Positions 35,069 to 45,560 of a stretch of 64,000 nucleotides of DNA are shown piece by piece. This DNA is from JACMJL01 sp963791805 (lineage in GTDB: Bacteria > Bacillota > Clostridia > Clostridiales > Clostridiaceae). The notes below the pieces were generated by a model. That model was not told the DNA's origin, searched no databases, and was given only the letters and a program-made list of their open reading frames with translations. How positions within the stretch are numbered: the stretch's first letter is position 1; every line of letters starts with the position of its first letter. The stretch spans positions 1,054,001 through 1,118,000 of the forward strand of contig CAWBTU010000003.1 of the NCBI GenBank assembly GCA_963791805.1, written 5' to 3'. The translations under genes and the position numbers were made by a program.

Positions 35069-36259
35069 ATGGCTATTGATATGGAAGAAACAGAAGAAAT
35101 AGAAAAAGAAATTCTAAACAGGGTTTCAGGTAAAATAAATTTCAAAGAAAAAAAGAATAAACAGTTTTTTAAAATGTTCTTGAAGGGTGTAGCATTTTTT
35201 ACAATTGCAGCAATTACTGGGGGCGTATCCGGGGCATACATTAGTAACAAGAAAAGTTCCCCTGTGATTTACCCAGGATCTACTAATGTTAAAACAGATA
35301 GTAGCAATGATGAAACAATTAATTATGGTATGGTTTCTAAAGTGGTAGACAAAGTATCTCCTGCTATGGTAGTAGTAAATTTTAGAAGCAACAAAGTAGA
35401 AGGTCAAAACCAAATTGATAGAGCTGGAAACGGAATTATTTATAAACCAGAAGGGTATATTATAACAAGTTATCATATCATAAAAGACAATGGAAATATA
35501 ACAGTAAGCTTACCTAATAATGACACTCCTGTTACAGCCAGAGTTATTGGATTTGATAAGTCAACTGATATTGCGGTTATAAAAATAGATGCTAAAAATC
35601 TTCCTTTTGCAAAATTTGGGGATCCTACAAAACTAAATGTGGGTGATTTTGTTGTTGCTATGGGTTATGCTACTCCAAAGGATCAGTTTTTAGGAACAAC
35701 AACTGCTGGTATTATTAGTGCTAAAAAAAGTATTGAATTAAAGGATGTAGAAACAGGAAAACCTAGTTCGTACAATTTATTTCTTACTAATGCCAATATT
35801 AATGATGGTAATTCAGGTGGTGCTCTTTGCAATGTATCGGGTGAAGTAATTGGAATAAGTAGCTTAAAGTTGGGTAAATATGACCAAAATATTCAAGGGT
35901 TAGGATTTGTAATATATATTAATAATGTAAGTAACATTATTGATAAAATTATGAATGTAGGTATATTAAGCAAACCTCAGATAGGGGTTAAGGCAGTTAC
36001 AGCAGTGCTGGAAGACAAAAGTATACAAGGAGCATATATACAAGAGGTTATTCCTGGAACGGGTTCCGATTCATCCGGAATAAAACCGACGGACATTATA
36101 GTTGAAGTGGCTAGCATGAAAATCACAAAAACCGAAGATATAACCGAAGCTATTAAAAATTATAAGGTTGGAGAGAAAGTTCATATAAAAATTTGGAGAA
36201 ATAATAAAATAGTTGAAGTTGATATAGATCTTAGTGAGAAAAGAGATAATAATTATTAA
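35069..36259 (+). CDS. HtrA/DegP-like membrane-anchored serine protease
   Basis: The 396-residue protein has one N-terminal helix (about 35-55, GVAFFTIAAITGGVSGAYI), a trypsin-like domain and one PDZ domain. Triad residues are visible: His in IITSYHIIKD, Asp in STDIAVIKID, and Ser in NDGNSGGALC. The PDZ part is near 300-385 (IQEVIPGTGSDSSGIKPTDI). HtrA proteases degrade misfolded proteins outside the membrane. It follows the two-component system by 31 bases, and such operons are common in Firmicutes, suggesting the kinase controls it. The ribosome site GGAGGTG is 11 bases from ATG 35069, a long distance. Confidence 0.9.
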   Translation: MAIDMEETEEIEKEILNRVSGKINFKEKKNKQFFKMFLKGVAFFTIAAITGGVSGAYISNKKSSPVIYPGSTNVKTDSSNDETINYGMVSKVVDKVSPAMVVVNFRSNKVEGQNQIDRAGNGIIYKPEGYIITSYHIIKDNGNITVSLPNNDTPVTARVIGFDKSTDIAVIKIDAKNLPFAKFGDPTKLNVGDFVVAMGYATPKDQFLGTTTAGIISAKKSIELKDVETGKPSSYNLFLTNANINDGNSGGALCNVSGEVIGISSLKLGKYDQNIQGLGFVIYINNVSNIIDKIMNVGILSKPQIGVKAVTAVLEDKSIQGAYIQEVIPGTGSDSSGIKPTDIIVEVASMKITKTEDITEAIKNYKVGEKVHIKIWRNNKIVEVDIDLSEKRDNNY

Positions 36260-36285
36260 GCAAAAGGCAATGGAGGAAATAAATA

Positions 36286-36864
36286 ATGTATTTAATCGTA
36301 GGGTTGGGCAATCCTGGAAGTCAGTATAGAGGAACCAGACATAATGTAGGATTTGATGTTTTAGATTTGTTAGCTTCTAAGTATAATATAGAGGTTAATA
36401 GGATAAAATTTAAAGGTATATATGGAGAAGGAAGAATACTGGATGAGAAAATCATTTTGTTAAAACCAAGTACCTTTATGAATTTAAGCGGAGAGAGTGT
36501 TCAAGAGGCAGCAAATTTCTACAAAATAGAGGAGAACAACATTATTATTTTGCATGACGATATTAGCCTAGAAATTGGAAGAATGAGGATTCGTGCAAAA
36601 GGAAGTGCGGGAGGACATAATGGCTTAAAAAGCATAATAGCCAATCTTTCTTCAGATGAGTTTATAAGAATTAAGATAGGAGTTGGACAGCCTAAAAAAG
36701 AGTTAGTTTGCCATGTTTTAGGAAAGTTTTCAAAGGAAGAGAGACAGTTGGTAGATGAAATTAACAATGCTGTAACAGATGCTGTTGAGTTGATTATAAA
36801 ACAAGGAATTGTTGAAGCAATGAATAGGTTTAATGGATATAAAACAGAGCTTAAGGAGTGTTGA
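36286..36864 (+). CDS. pth: Peptidyl-tRNA hydrolase
   Basis: Pth releases tRNA from prematurely dropped peptidyl-tRNAs. The 192 residues show the substrate and catalytic motifs LIVGLGNPGSQYRGTRHNVG (His about 20), STFMNLSGESVQ, and ILHDDISLEIGRMRIRAKGS (Asp about 93), with GGHNGLKSI. Length is that of the family. The stop TGA 36862-36864 comes one base before the mfd ATG, so the two are an operon, as in B. subtilis (spoVC-mfd). Confidence 0.95.
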   Translation: MYLIVGLGNPGSQYRGTRHNVGFDVLDLLASKYNIEVNRIKFKGIYGEGRILDEKIILLKPSTFMNLSGESVQEAANFYKIEENNIIILHDDISLEIGRMRIRAKGSAGGHNGLKSIIANLSSDEFIRIKIGVGQPKKELVCHVLGKFSKEERQLVDEINNAVTDAVELIIKQGIVEAMNRFNGYKTELKEC

Positions 36865-36865
36865 T

Positions 36866-39800
36866 ATGAGGTTTAATGGGCTATTACAGCCATTAAAAGA
36901 CAGTGAGGAACTTAAAGATATACTTGCTTGGACAGAAAAAGATAAATACCCAATTGGAATTTTTGGCCTCTCAGAATCTGCCAGGAGTTATTTAATTGAA
37001 GGTATCTATAGTGAGAAGGAGTTACCACTGTTAATAATTACTTCAAGTGATGTGGAAGCTAAAAATATTTATGAGGATTTATCGCTATTTTCCAATGATG
37101 TTTTTTATTTTCCATCCAAAGAAGTTGTTTTTTATAATATTGATGCTTTTTCAGGAGACTTAAGGTGGGAACGATTAAAAGTTATTCGGGAAATGATTAG
37201 AAAGAAAAAGAAAATTGTAATAAGTTCAATTGAAGCATTAGCATCATCATATATTCCTGCTGAATTATATGAAAAGTATGACATGGAATTTTCTGTAGGA
37301 GATAACTTGCAATTAGACAGATTTTCTGAGATTCTTATTCAATGTGGATATGAGAGAGTAGACATGGTAGATGCAAAAGGACAGTTCTCTATAAGGGGCG
37401 GAATTTTAGACGTATATTCACCCATAGAACAAAATCCCTATAGGGTTGAATTATTTGGAGACGAAATTGATTCAATTAGAAGCTTTAATCTTGAAACGCA
37501 AAGAAGCATGGAAAAAGTGGAAAAAATAGAGTTTTTTCCTGCTAAAGAGATCATTTTAGATTCCAATAGCGTAACTAAAGGATATAACATAATTAAAAAT
37601 GAACTAGAAGATGTTCTAGATAGATTAAAGAGTAAAAAAGATAAAGATTTAGCTGATAAAATAAAAGGAATTGTTAATACTAATATGGAACTTCTGAAGG
37701 AAAATTGGACTTTTGAAAACATCGATAGTTATTTACCATATTTTTATGAAAAGACTTCCACTTTGTTTGACTATCTAGGTGATTGTATTATTGTTATGGA
37801 TGATGTTCAAAGGTGCAAAGGAAAGCTTGACAGCATTTATTTGGAGTTTGAAGATAATTACAAAACTTTTCTAGAAAGAGGGAGCATTCTTCCAAAACAG
37901 GGGGAAGTGCTAATAAAAAAAGAAATAATTTTTGATATATTAGGTAGAAGTAAGGTTTTGACCTTAAACTCAATACCTAAGTCTTCAAATATTCTATCTC
38001 CAAAGGCAATAATTAACTTTACACAGATTACTCTTCACAATTATCATGGACAACTGGATTTATTAATTGATGATATTTTAGATAAGAAAAGACGTGGGTT
38101 TAGAACTGTCATTTTATCAGGAACAAGGGCTAGGGGAGAAAGACTTGTAAATACTTTACGAGAAAGAGAAATAGAAAGTACCTATAAGGATGTCATAAAT
38201 AAGATAGAAGTAGGAGAAGTGATAATAACTTTTGGTAACTTACTAAATGGATTTGAATACCCTGAGCTTAAAATTTGTGTAATTTCTGATAAAGAAGTCT
38301 TTGGATTATCTAAGATGAAAAATACAAATAAGTCCAACAAAAAAGGAATTGGAAAAATAAAGAGCTTTGCTGAATTAAAACTTGGGGACTATGTAGTTCA
38401 TACAAATCATGGGATAGGAGTATATAAAGGTATCAGGCAATTAGAAGTGGAGGGACTAAAAAAAGATTATTTACAGCTTAACTATGAAGGCGGAGATACT
38501 CTTTATGTTCCAGTAGAACAGCTTGACTTTGTACAAAAATATATTGGAAGTGAAGGGAAAAGTCCTAAAGTAAATAAATTAGGAGGCCAAGAATGGTCAA
38601 AAACTAAAAGCAAAGTAAGAAGTTCTATTAATGAAATAGCTGAAGATCTACTGAAGCTATACGCAGAAAGAGCTACACTAAAAGGATTTGAATATTCTAA
38701 AGATACTGTTTGGCAAAAACAATTTGAAGAGGAATTTCCTTATGATGAAACTGCTGATCAGCTAACAGCAATTGAAGATATTAAAAATGATATGGAATCA
38801 AACAAGTCTATGGATAGATTGCTATGCGGTGATGTTGGGTATGGAAAAACAGAAGTAGCAGTTAGAGCAGCGTTTAAGGCTGTTATGGATGGAAAGCAAG
38901 TGGCATTTTTGGTGCCAACTACAATACTAGCTGAACAACATTATAATAATTTAATTCAAAGATTTTCGGATTTTCCTATAAAAATTGATATGATAAGCAG
39001 ATTTAGGACACCTAATCAACAAAAAGCAACAATAAAAGCTGTGAAGGAGGGAAATGTTGATATTCTTATAGGTACGCACAGAATCCTACAAAAGGATATT
39101 TTATTTAAAGAACTGGGGCTATTGATTGTAGACGAAGAGCAGAGGTTTGGGGTAACTCATAAAGAAAAGATTAAAAACATAAAGAAAAATGTAGATGTAT
39201 TAACTTTGACAGCTACTCCTATACCAAGGACTTTGCATATGTCTCTTGTTGGAGTTAGAGATATTAGTGTAATAGAAACACCACCAGAAGAAAGATATCC
39301 TATTCAAACCTATGTTGTTGAATATAATGAACAATTAATTAGAGACGGAATTATGAGAGAGATGAATAGGGGAGGCCAGGTTTACTTTGTTTACAATAGA
39401 GTTGAAACAATAGCTGAAATTTCGAGTTACATATCTAAATTGATTCCTGAAGCAAGGGTAGCTATCGCACATGGCCAAATGACTGAAAGACAACTAGAAA
39501 AAGTAATTCTTGATTTTGTTAAGCATGAAATTGATATATTAGTGTGTACAAGTATAATTGAGACTGGTATGGATATACAGAATGTTAATACCATGATAAT
39601 TTATGATTCAGATAAAATGGGACTGTCTCAATTGTATCAATTAAGAGGACGGGTTGGCAGATCAAATAGGATAGCTTACGCATATTTTACATACAAAAAG
39701 GATAAGGTTTTAACTGAAGTTGCTGAAAAAAGATTAAAGGCGATAAAAGACTTCACTGAGCTAGGATCTGGATTTAAAATTGCATTAAGGGATCTAGAGA

Positions 39801-40387
39801 TAAGAGGAGCAGGAAATATGATGGGCTCAGCTCAACATGGACATATGTCGGCTGTTGGCTATGATCTTTACTGTAGGATGCTTGAAGAAACTATCAAGGG
39901 TATTAAGGGAGATATAGGAGAAGAGAAAGTTGAGACCACTGTTGAGTTAAAACTAGATGCATATATACCGGGTACATACATTCAAGATGAAACTCAAAAA
40001 ATTGAGGTATATAAAAAAATTGCAGCCATTAGTTCAAAAGAAGATTTAATGGATATCCAAGAAGAAATAGAAGATAGATTCTCTGATATACCTATAAGTG
40101 TTTATAACCTTATGAATATTTCATATCTTAGAACTGTTGCTGGTACAGTTGGAATTGAAGAAATAAAGGAAAAAGGAGATGAAATTCTATTTAAGTTTGA
40201 TTCTGCAAATAGAATTAAAGAGGAACTTGTTTTCGGGATCAATAAAAAATATAGAAACCAGTTAAAATTTAAAATATCTGATAAACCTATGTTAGCATAT
40301 AGAATTAGTCAAGTTAAAAAGGATAATATACTTATAAAGTTACTGGAAATTTTGGAATATATGAAATCAATGGTTGAAAGTAAATAA
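36866..40387 (+). CDS. mfd: Transcription-repair coupling factor
   Basis: Mfd removes RNA polymerase stalled at DNA damage and recruits UvrA. The 1173 residues have the UvrB-like N-terminus (LRWERLKVIREMI, QFSIRGGILDVYSP), the RNA-polymerase-interacting domain (LGDYVVHTNHGIGVYKGIRQ), and a RecG-like helicase: LLCGDVGYGKTEVAVRAAF, VDEEQRFG, LTLTATPIPRTLH and QLRGRVGRSN. The C-terminal TRCF domain (GAGNMMGSAQHGHMSAVGYD) is complete. ATG 36866 has GGAG eight bases before it; a longer open frame from 36833 overlaps pth and lacks a ribosome site. Confidence 0.97.
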   Translation: MRFNGLLQPLKDSEELKDILAWTEKDKYPIGIFGLSESARSYLIEGIYSEKELPLLIITSSDVEAKNIYEDLSLFSNDVFYFPSKEVVFYNIDAFSGDLRWERLKVIREMIRKKKKIVISSIEALASSYIPAELYEKYDMEFSVGDNLQLDRFSEILIQCGYERVDMVDAKGQFSIRGGILDVYSPIEQNPYRVELFGDEIDSIRSFNLETQRSMEKVEKIEFFPAKEIILDSNSVTKGYNIIKNELEDVLDRLKSKKDKDLADKIKGIVNTNMELLKENWTFENIDSYLPYFYEKTSTLFDYLGDCIIVMDDVQRCKGKLDSIYLEFEDNYKTFLERGSILPKQGEVLIKKEIIFDILGRSKVLTLNSIPKSSNILSPKAIINFTQITLHNYHGQLDLLIDDILDKKRRGFRTVILSGTRARGERLVNTLREREIESTYKDVINKIEVGEVIITFGNLLNGFEYPELKICVISDKEVFGLSKMKNTNKSNKKGIGKIKSFAELKLGDYVVHTNHGIGVYKGIRQLEVEGLKKDYLQLNYEGGDTLYVPVEQLDFVQKYIGSEGKSPKVNKLGGQEWSKTKSKVRSSINEIAEDLLKLYAERATLKGFEYSKDTVWQKQFEEEFPYDETADQLTAIEDIKNDMESNKSMDRLLCGDVGYGKTEVAVRAAFKAVMDGKQVAFLVPTTILAEQHYNNLIQRFSDFPIKIDMISRFRTPNQQKATIKAVKEGNVDILIGTHRILQKDILFKELGLLIVDEEQRFGVTHKEKIKNIKKNVDVLTLTATPIPRTLHMSLVGVRDISVIETPPEERYPIQTYVVEYNEQLIRDGIMREMNRGGQVYFVYNRVETIAEISSYISKLIPEARVAIAHGQMTERQLEKVILDFVKHEIDILVCTSIIETGMDIQNVNTMIIYDSDKMGLSQLYQLRGRVGRSNRIAYAYFTYKKDKVLTEVAEKRLKAIKDFTELGSGFKIALRDLEIRGAGNMMGSAQHGHMSAVGYDLYCRMLEETIKGIKGDIGEEKVETTVELKLDAYIPGTYIQDETQKIEVYKKIAAISSKEDLMDIQEEIEDRFSDIPISVYNLMNISYLRTVAGTVGIEEIKEKGDEILFKFDSANRIKEELVFGINKKYRNQLKFKISDKPMLAYRISQVKKDNILIKLLEILEYMKSMVESK

Positions 40388-40449
40388 TTTTATGTTAAAA
40401 TAAAATTGTATTGTTAAAAACAAGAACACAAAGAAGTGGGGGAATAATT

Positions 40450-41469
40450 TTGAAAAACATAAAAAAGGTATTACTCGCTGTGGTGATTGGAATATTTGTA
40501 ATTTCATCTGTAGGGTGTAAAATGGTTGCAAAAACAGACGAAGCGATAAGAAAGTCTCCAGTGGCAAAGGTAGATGGAGAGAAGATAACTAAAGCTCAGC
40601 TAGATGAAAGAATGGGACCTGTTAAGGCTAACTATGTATCACAATATGGCGCAGAATGGGAAAGTAACTCCCAAGCAAAAGCTGCTTACGATGAACAAAA
40701 GAAACAAACTCGTGATGATATGGTTAAGGAAGTTTTAATACTTCAACATGCAAAATCAGCTAAAGCTATTCCAACAGATAAGGCAATTAATGATGAATTC
40801 AAGACTAAATACGATGCAAATGTAAAGCAATTAGGTGATGAAACAAAGCTAGTTGCATATTTAAAACAATATGGATATACAAAAGATTCATACACTACTT
40901 ATTTAAAACATCAAATTAAAGTATCACAATCTATTGATTTACTTATGAAAGATGTTAAGGTTGATGATGCAGAAGTACAAAAAGAGTATGATACAAATAA
41001 GAATATAAAGTATACAACTGACCCTAATTATACACATATTATGCATATTCTTGTAGCTACTGAAGCTGAAGCAAATGCAGTGATTGCTAGGTTGAATAAA
41101 GGTGAAGATTTTGCAACCGTTGCAAAAGAAGTATCAACTGACACTGGATCTAAGGAAAGTGGTGGAGATTTAGGAAATTATTATTTAGATGAATCAAGAA
41201 ACCCATCACCACTTGATGCTGACTTTTTAAAGGGTGCCAATGCAGTAGCTGTTGGTAAAATATCTCCTCCAGTAAAAACTACATATGGCTATCATGTAAT
41301 TAAAGTTACTGAAAGAACTAGTTTCCAACCAAAGAGTTTCGCAGATGCAAAAGCAGATATTAAAACTTCATTGTTAAGCGATAAAAAGACCAAATTGCTT
41401 ACAGCTGATTTAGCAAAGTGGAAAAAGAGTTTAGGCAAAAAAATTAAAACTTACGATAAAAATTTATAA
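40450..41469 (+). CDS. prsA: PrsA-like foldase lipoprotein (parvulin peptidyl-prolyl isomerase)
   Basis: TTG 40450 follows GTGGGGGAAT and gives a proper lipoprotein signal: MKNIKKVLLAVVIGIFVISS then VGC, so the protein is attached outside. A SurA/PrsA-type helical N-domain follows, then a parvulin domain near 195-295 with THIMHILVATEAEANAVIAR, GGDLGNYYL and TYGYHVIKVTER. PrsA helps exported proteins fold. The length, 339, is normal. The same place after mfd is seen in other clostridia. Confidence 0.9.
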   Translation: MKNIKKVLLAVVIGIFVISSVGCKMVAKTDEAIRKSPVAKVDGEKITKAQLDERMGPVKANYVSQYGAEWESNSQAKAAYDEQKKQTRDDMVKEVLILQHAKSAKAIPTDKAINDEFKTKYDANVKQLGDETKLVAYLKQYGYTKDSYTTYLKHQIKVSQSIDLLMKDVKVDDAEVQKEYDTNKNIKYTTDPNYTHIMHILVATEAEANAVIARLNKGEDFATVAKEVSTDTGSKESGGDLGNYYLDESRNPSPLDADFLKGANAVAVGKISPPVKTTYGYHVIKVTERTSFQPKSFADAKADIKTSLLSDKKTKLLTADLAKWKKSLGKKIKTYDKNL

Positions 41470-41475
41470 TAGCTT

Positions 41476-41510
41476 AAAGACTGTATCAGAAATGATGCAG
41501 TCTTTATTTT
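41476..41510 (+). terminator. Terminator of prsA
   Basis: A 13-bp stem with GAAA tetraloop: AAAGACTGTATCA (41476-41488) and TGATGCAGTCTTT (41493-41505), then ATTTT. Confidence 0.85.
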
Positions 41511-41630
41511 AAATTGATTTAATTTAAAAAACAATATAATAGTGTATAAAATTACATGTTTGGAAGGATAATAATAAAACAAGCAAATACCAATTATTTT
41601 TATAAAATTTTAAGAGGAGGTAAGTAATAA

Positions 41631-42185
41631 ATGAAAGCTACCGGCATAGTTAGACGAATTGACGACTTAGGTAGAGTAGTTATTCCTAAGGAAATAAGGA
41701 GAACATTAAGAATACGGGAAGGAGATCCTCTAGAGATATTTACAGATAGGGAAGGCGGAGTGATTCTTAAAAAGTATTCACCTATTGGAGAACTTAATGA
41801 TTTTGCCAAAGAATATGGTGAATCATTACAACAAACCGTTGGGAATATTATACTTATAAGTGATAGAGATAACATTATATCTGTAAGCGGTATTATTAAG
41901 AAAGAATACTTAGAAAAAAAGGTTAGTAATGAACTAGAAAAAATAATGGAAGATAGAAAATCAGTTAAACTAGGAGATGGTGCAGGAAAAATAATTTCTA
42001 TAATAGAAGATGAAGAACTAGATGGCAAATACTCATCACAAGTTATAGCACCAATAGTAGCAGAAGGAGACTCTATCGGAGCTGTAATAATTCTTTCAAA
42101 GGAAGAAGGAAAAAAGTTCAGTGAAATGGAACTAAAGTTAGCAGAGACAGCTTCTTCCTTTTTAGGTAAGCAAATGGAACAATAG
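41631..42185 (+). CDS. spoVT: Stage V sporulation protein T
   Basis: SpoVT is the forespore transcription factor that adjusts sigma-G genes. The 184 residues begin with the AbrB-like swapped-hairpin domain (MKATGIVRRIDDLGRVVIPK, EIRRTLRIREGDPLEIFTD) and continue with a GAF domain (about 55-180: IILISDRDNIISVSG, APIVAEGDSIGAVIILSKEE). Length and both domains are complete. AGAGGAGGTAAG precedes the ATG. A GTATA ... ATAATA arrangement at about 41541-41575 could be a sigma-G promoter; this is weak. Confidence 0.95.
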   Translation: MKATGIVRRIDDLGRVVIPKEIRRTLRIREGDPLEIFTDREGGVILKKYSPIGELNDFAKEYGESLQQTVGNIILISDRDNIISVSGIIKKEYLEKKVSNELEKIMEDRKSVKLGDGAGKIISIIEDEELDGKYSSQVIAPIVAEGDSIGAVIILSKEEGKKFSEMELKLAETASSFLGKQMEQ

Positions 42186-42221
42186 ATGGAAGAAATTCTG
42201 CCATTTATTAGATTGTTCAAG

Positions 42222-42257
42222 AACCCCATGCTTTTTTATGGGGTTTTAATTTTTTTA
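42222..42257 (+). terminator. Terminator of spoVT
   Basis: AACCCCAT (42222-42229) pairs with ATGGGGTT (42238-42245), followed by TTAATTTTTTT. The 190 bases from here to the next gene hold no feature I can support. Confidence 0.85.
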
Positions 42258-42450
42258 TCTTAATGAGACCTCTAAAATATTTCTATATATAATTTTACAC
42301 AAATCTCAAAAATCCTTTTTGATTATAAAAAAGCCCTCGCTAGACAAAATAAATATTAGATTTATTGAATCAAAAGTAATAATACTCTTGAAATTAAAAT
42401 AAGTATACGTATAAGTTATCGGTTTTAAATATTTTGGGGGTATTATTTGG

Positions 42451-43986
42451 ATGGAAAAGCAATCATTAATAAAAGCAACGTTAATTCTTGGTGTAGCAGG
42501 TATATTAGCAAGATTTTTAGGACTCTTTTTTAGATGGCCACTTATAATGTTAATTGGAGATGAAGGTGTTGGATATTATCAAATGTCTTATCCTCTGTAT
42601 ATGTTTTTTCTTGCCATAGCATCTGGAATACCGGTTGCAATTTCCAAAATGGTTTCTGAGAGAAATGCATTAAACGATACGGAGGGTATTACTACAATAC
42701 TAAGGAAAGCGCTATTACTGATGCTTATTTTAGGCGGCGGATTTTCACTTTTTCTTTTTCTAAATTCAAGGTTTCTTATATCATTCTTGAAATGGGATCA
42801 AAAATCATTTTATGCTTTAATTGGAATAGCCTTTGCACCAATTTTTATTTCCATTATGAGTGTTTTTAGGGGTTTCTATCAAGGAATGCAAAATATGAAA
42901 CCTACAGCAATTTCAGAAATTATTGAGCAACTTGGGCGCGTTTTTATCGGAGTGGGGTTAGCATTTATTCTACTACCTAAAGGAATAGAATATTCAGCTG
43001 GAGGAGCAGCCTTTGGAGCAGCGGCAGGAGGGATACTTGGAGGAACATACTTATTAGTTAAATATATAAGGGTAAGACCATTTCTTCATAGGAAGAGGCA
43101 GAAAAGTGATAGAGATATACTTGGAAGAATACTTTATATAGCAATTCCAATTTCCTTAGGATCAACCGTAGGTACGATTATGAATTTAATAGATTCTATT
43201 TTAGTTCCTCAAAAGTTGTTAAGTGCAGGGTTCACTGCACGCCAAGCAACAATTTTATATGGACAACTTACAGGGAAAGCATTTGTTCTAGTAAATGTAC
43301 CCCTAACTTTATCAATCGCACTTTGTTCTTCAATAGTTCCTGTTATTGCAGAACAATTCATCCTGAACAATTTACAGGAAGTACATAATAAAATAATTAT
43401 GGCATTTAAATTTTCTGCAGTTATTGCAATTCCTTCTTTTCTTGGACTATATTTTATGGCAGCTCCTATTATGAATCTCCTATTTCCTGGTCATGGTGAT
43501 GGATATATGTTATTAAAGTATCTTTCTGTAAGTATACCCTTCATTGTAGCCGCACAATGTACCACAGCCATATTACAGGCTACAGGTAAATACTTAGCAC
43601 CAGTTATTAACCTGGTAGTAGGATGCTTAGTTAAAATAGTTGTAAGTTATGTTCTTGTATCTATTCCGGGCATAAATATATATGGAGCTATAATTGGTAC
43701 TGTTCTAGGATATATGGTTGCATGTACCATGAATATACTGCTTATAAAAAGAAAGCTCCAAGTTAAGATAAATTTTTATGAGATATTAATTAAGCCTAGT
43801 TTCGCTGCCGTTATCATGATAATTGGAGTTGTATTTCTTTACTTCTATGCTTATAATATTACAAAGAGCAATGGAATTTCTTCCATTCTTTCAATATTTT
43901 CAGGAGCTCTATTATACATAATGCTAATACTTACTTTTGGAGTATTTAAATACAGCTATATAAAAAGAAGGTTTTCTAAACACTAA
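42451..43986 (+). CDS. SpoVB/MurJ-like polysaccharide or lipid flippase
   Basis: The 511-residue protein is almost wholly hydrophobic, with about 14 helices, as in the MOP flippase group. KATLILGVAGILARFLGLFF, GDEGVGYYQMSYPLYMFFLA and FRGFYQGMQNMKPTAISEII are typical of the SpoVB/YabM branch. Such proteins turn lipid-linked precursors across the membrane; SpoVB is needed for cortex formation in spores. Its location between spoVT and mazG is that of yabM in B. subtilis, so it could be either the SpoVB or YabM form. The ATG follows TTTTGGGGGTATTATTTGG. Confidence 0.88.
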   Translation: MEKQSLIKATLILGVAGILARFLGLFFRWPLIMLIGDEGVGYYQMSYPLYMFFLAIASGIPVAISKMVSERNALNDTEGITTILRKALLLMLILGGGFSLFLFLNSRFLISFLKWDQKSFYALIGIAFAPIFISIMSVFRGFYQGMQNMKPTAISEIIEQLGRVFIGVGLAFILLPKGIEYSAGGAAFGAAAGGILGGTYLLVKYIRVRPFLHRKRQKSDRDILGRILYIAIPISLGSTVGTIMNLIDSILVPQKLLSAGFTARQATILYGQLTGKAFVLVNVPLTLSIALCSSIVPVIAEQFILNNLQEVHNKIIMAFKFSAVIAIPSFLGLYFMAAPIMNLLFPGHGDGYMLLKYLSVSIPFIVAAQCTTAILQATGKYLAPVINLVVGCLVKIVVSYVLVSIPGINIYGAIIGTVLGYMVACTMNILLIKRKLQVKINFYEILIKPSFAAVIMIIGVVFLYFYAYNITKSNGISSILSIFSGALLYIMLILTFGVFKYSYIKRRFSKH

Positions 43987-43999
43987 AGGAGAGGATTAA

Positions 44000-45448
44000 A
44001 TGATAACTATAATGGGATTAGGACCTGGGAATAAGGATGCATTAACTATGGGGGCGTTAGATGCTCTTAAGAGCTCTAAAAACATATACGTAAGAACTGA
44101 GAAGCATCCTACCATAGAATTTATAAGGACACTTGGATTGAAGTTTACTACCTATGATGAAAAATATGAAAATGGAAAAAACTTTGATGAAATTTATAAG
44201 TTGATTGCTGATGACTTATTGATAGAACATGAAAAATATGAAAATATAGTCTATGCAGTTCCAGGGCATCCGCTTGTTGCTGAAAAGTCCGTTAACATAC
44301 TAATTGATTTATGTAAAAGCGAAGAAATAGCATATGAAATTTTACCTGCAGTTAGTTTTATAGATGCGATGATAGAAAGTCTAAATATTGATCCCGTCAA
44401 TGGACTTAAAATTATTGATGCATTTGACCTAAAAAATCAAATACAGGATAGGAGAAGTGGAGTAATTATAACTCAAGTTTATAATAGATTTATTGCTTCA
44501 GAGGTTAAATTATGGCTTTCACAGTATTATAAAGATGAAACTGAAATTTATTATGTACGGGCAGCTGGAGTTAAAGAGCTAGAAGTAATAAAAAAGATTC
44601 CTATTTATGAAATAGATAGACAAGAGGATATTGACTATTTAACATCTTTGTATATTCCTAAAGATACTAGTGTTAAAGATTTTAATGACTTATTAGAGAT
44701 AATGGATATATTGAGAAGTGAAGAGGGTTGTCCTTGGGATAAAGAGCAGACACATGAAACATTAAAAAGATATCTAGTAGAAGAGTCATATGAAGTTTTG
44801 GAAGCGATTGATGAAAATAATGAGGATATGCTAATTGAAGAATTAGGAGATGTTCTTTTACAGATTGTTTTCCATTCCAGAATTGGGAAAGAAGAAGGAT
44901 ATTTTGACATTGGGGATGTTATCCAAGGTATTTGCAATAAAATGATTTGTAGGCACCCTCATGTTTTTGGAACTGAAAATCTGGATACTTCAGAAGAAGT
45001 GCTCGTTTCGTGGGATAAAATTAAAAAGGATGAAAAAGGCTTTAAATACTATTATGAAGAATTAATGCATGTTGCAAAGAACCTTCCTGCTTTAATTCGA
45101 GCTGAAAAGGTTCAGAAAAAAGCAGCGAAGGTTGGATTTGATTGGGAATCTATTGAGGGTGCATTTGATAAGGTTTTAGAGGAAGTTGAAGAAGTAAAGT
45201 ATGTATATAAACACAATAATAAGGCAAAAATATTAGAAGAAGTTGGAGATTTGATATTTTCTGCAGTAAATGTTTCAAGATTCCTTGACATTGAGCCAGA
45301 ATCTGCATTAAACTGTACTATAGAAAAGTTTATTAGAAGATTTGAATACATGGAGAATCAAGCTATAAAAAAAGGTAGAGATTTAAAAGATATGTCGTTA
45401 AATGACATGGATTTGTTATGGAATGATGCAAAAACCTACGAAGAATAA
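44000..45448 (+). CDS. mazG: Tetrapyrrole-methylase domain fused to MazG pyrophosphohydrolase (YabN)
   Basis: The first 220 residues resemble the TP-methylase fold (ITIMGLGPGNKDALTMGALD, YAVPGHPLVAEKSV), as in YabN. The rest holds MazG: GCPWDKEQTHETLKRYLVEE, EELGDVLLQIVFHSRI and a second copy, VGFDWESIEGAFDKVLEEV with EEVGDLIFSAVNVSRFL. The acidic E-x-x-E/D motifs bind magnesium for nucleoside triphosphate hydrolysis, clearing damaged NTPs. At 482 residues it is full length. It begins 13 bases after the flippase gene, an operon with it, and ahead of hup as in B. subtilis. Confidence 0.95.
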   Translation: MITIMGLGPGNKDALTMGALDALKSSKNIYVRTEKHPTIEFIRTLGLKFTTYDEKYENGKNFDEIYKLIADDLLIEHEKYENIVYAVPGHPLVAEKSVNILIDLCKSEEIAYEILPAVSFIDAMIESLNIDPVNGLKIIDAFDLKNQIQDRRSGVIITQVYNRFIASEVKLWLSQYYKDETEIYYVRAAGVKELEVIKKIPIYEIDRQEDIDYLTSLYIPKDTSVKDFNDLLEIMDILRSEEGCPWDKEQTHETLKRYLVEESYEVLEAIDENNEDMLIEELGDVLLQIVFHSRIGKEEGYFDIGDVIQGICNKMICRHPHVFGTENLDTSEEVLVSWDKIKKDEKGFKYYYEELMHVAKNLPALIRAEKVQKKAAKVGFDWESIEGAFDKVLEEVEEVKYVYKHNNKAKILEEVGDLIFSAVNVSRFLDIEPESALNCTIEKFIRRFEYMENQAIKKGRDLKDMSLNDMDLLWNDAKTYEE

Positions 45449-45560
45449 AAAAAAACAAAAAAAATCTCTCAAAAAGAAGGACTTTTCTAAGTTTATGAAG
45501 AATTAGCAATTTATAAAAACATATCTAATTCTATTGTCGATTTGTAAGGAGGAAGTAATA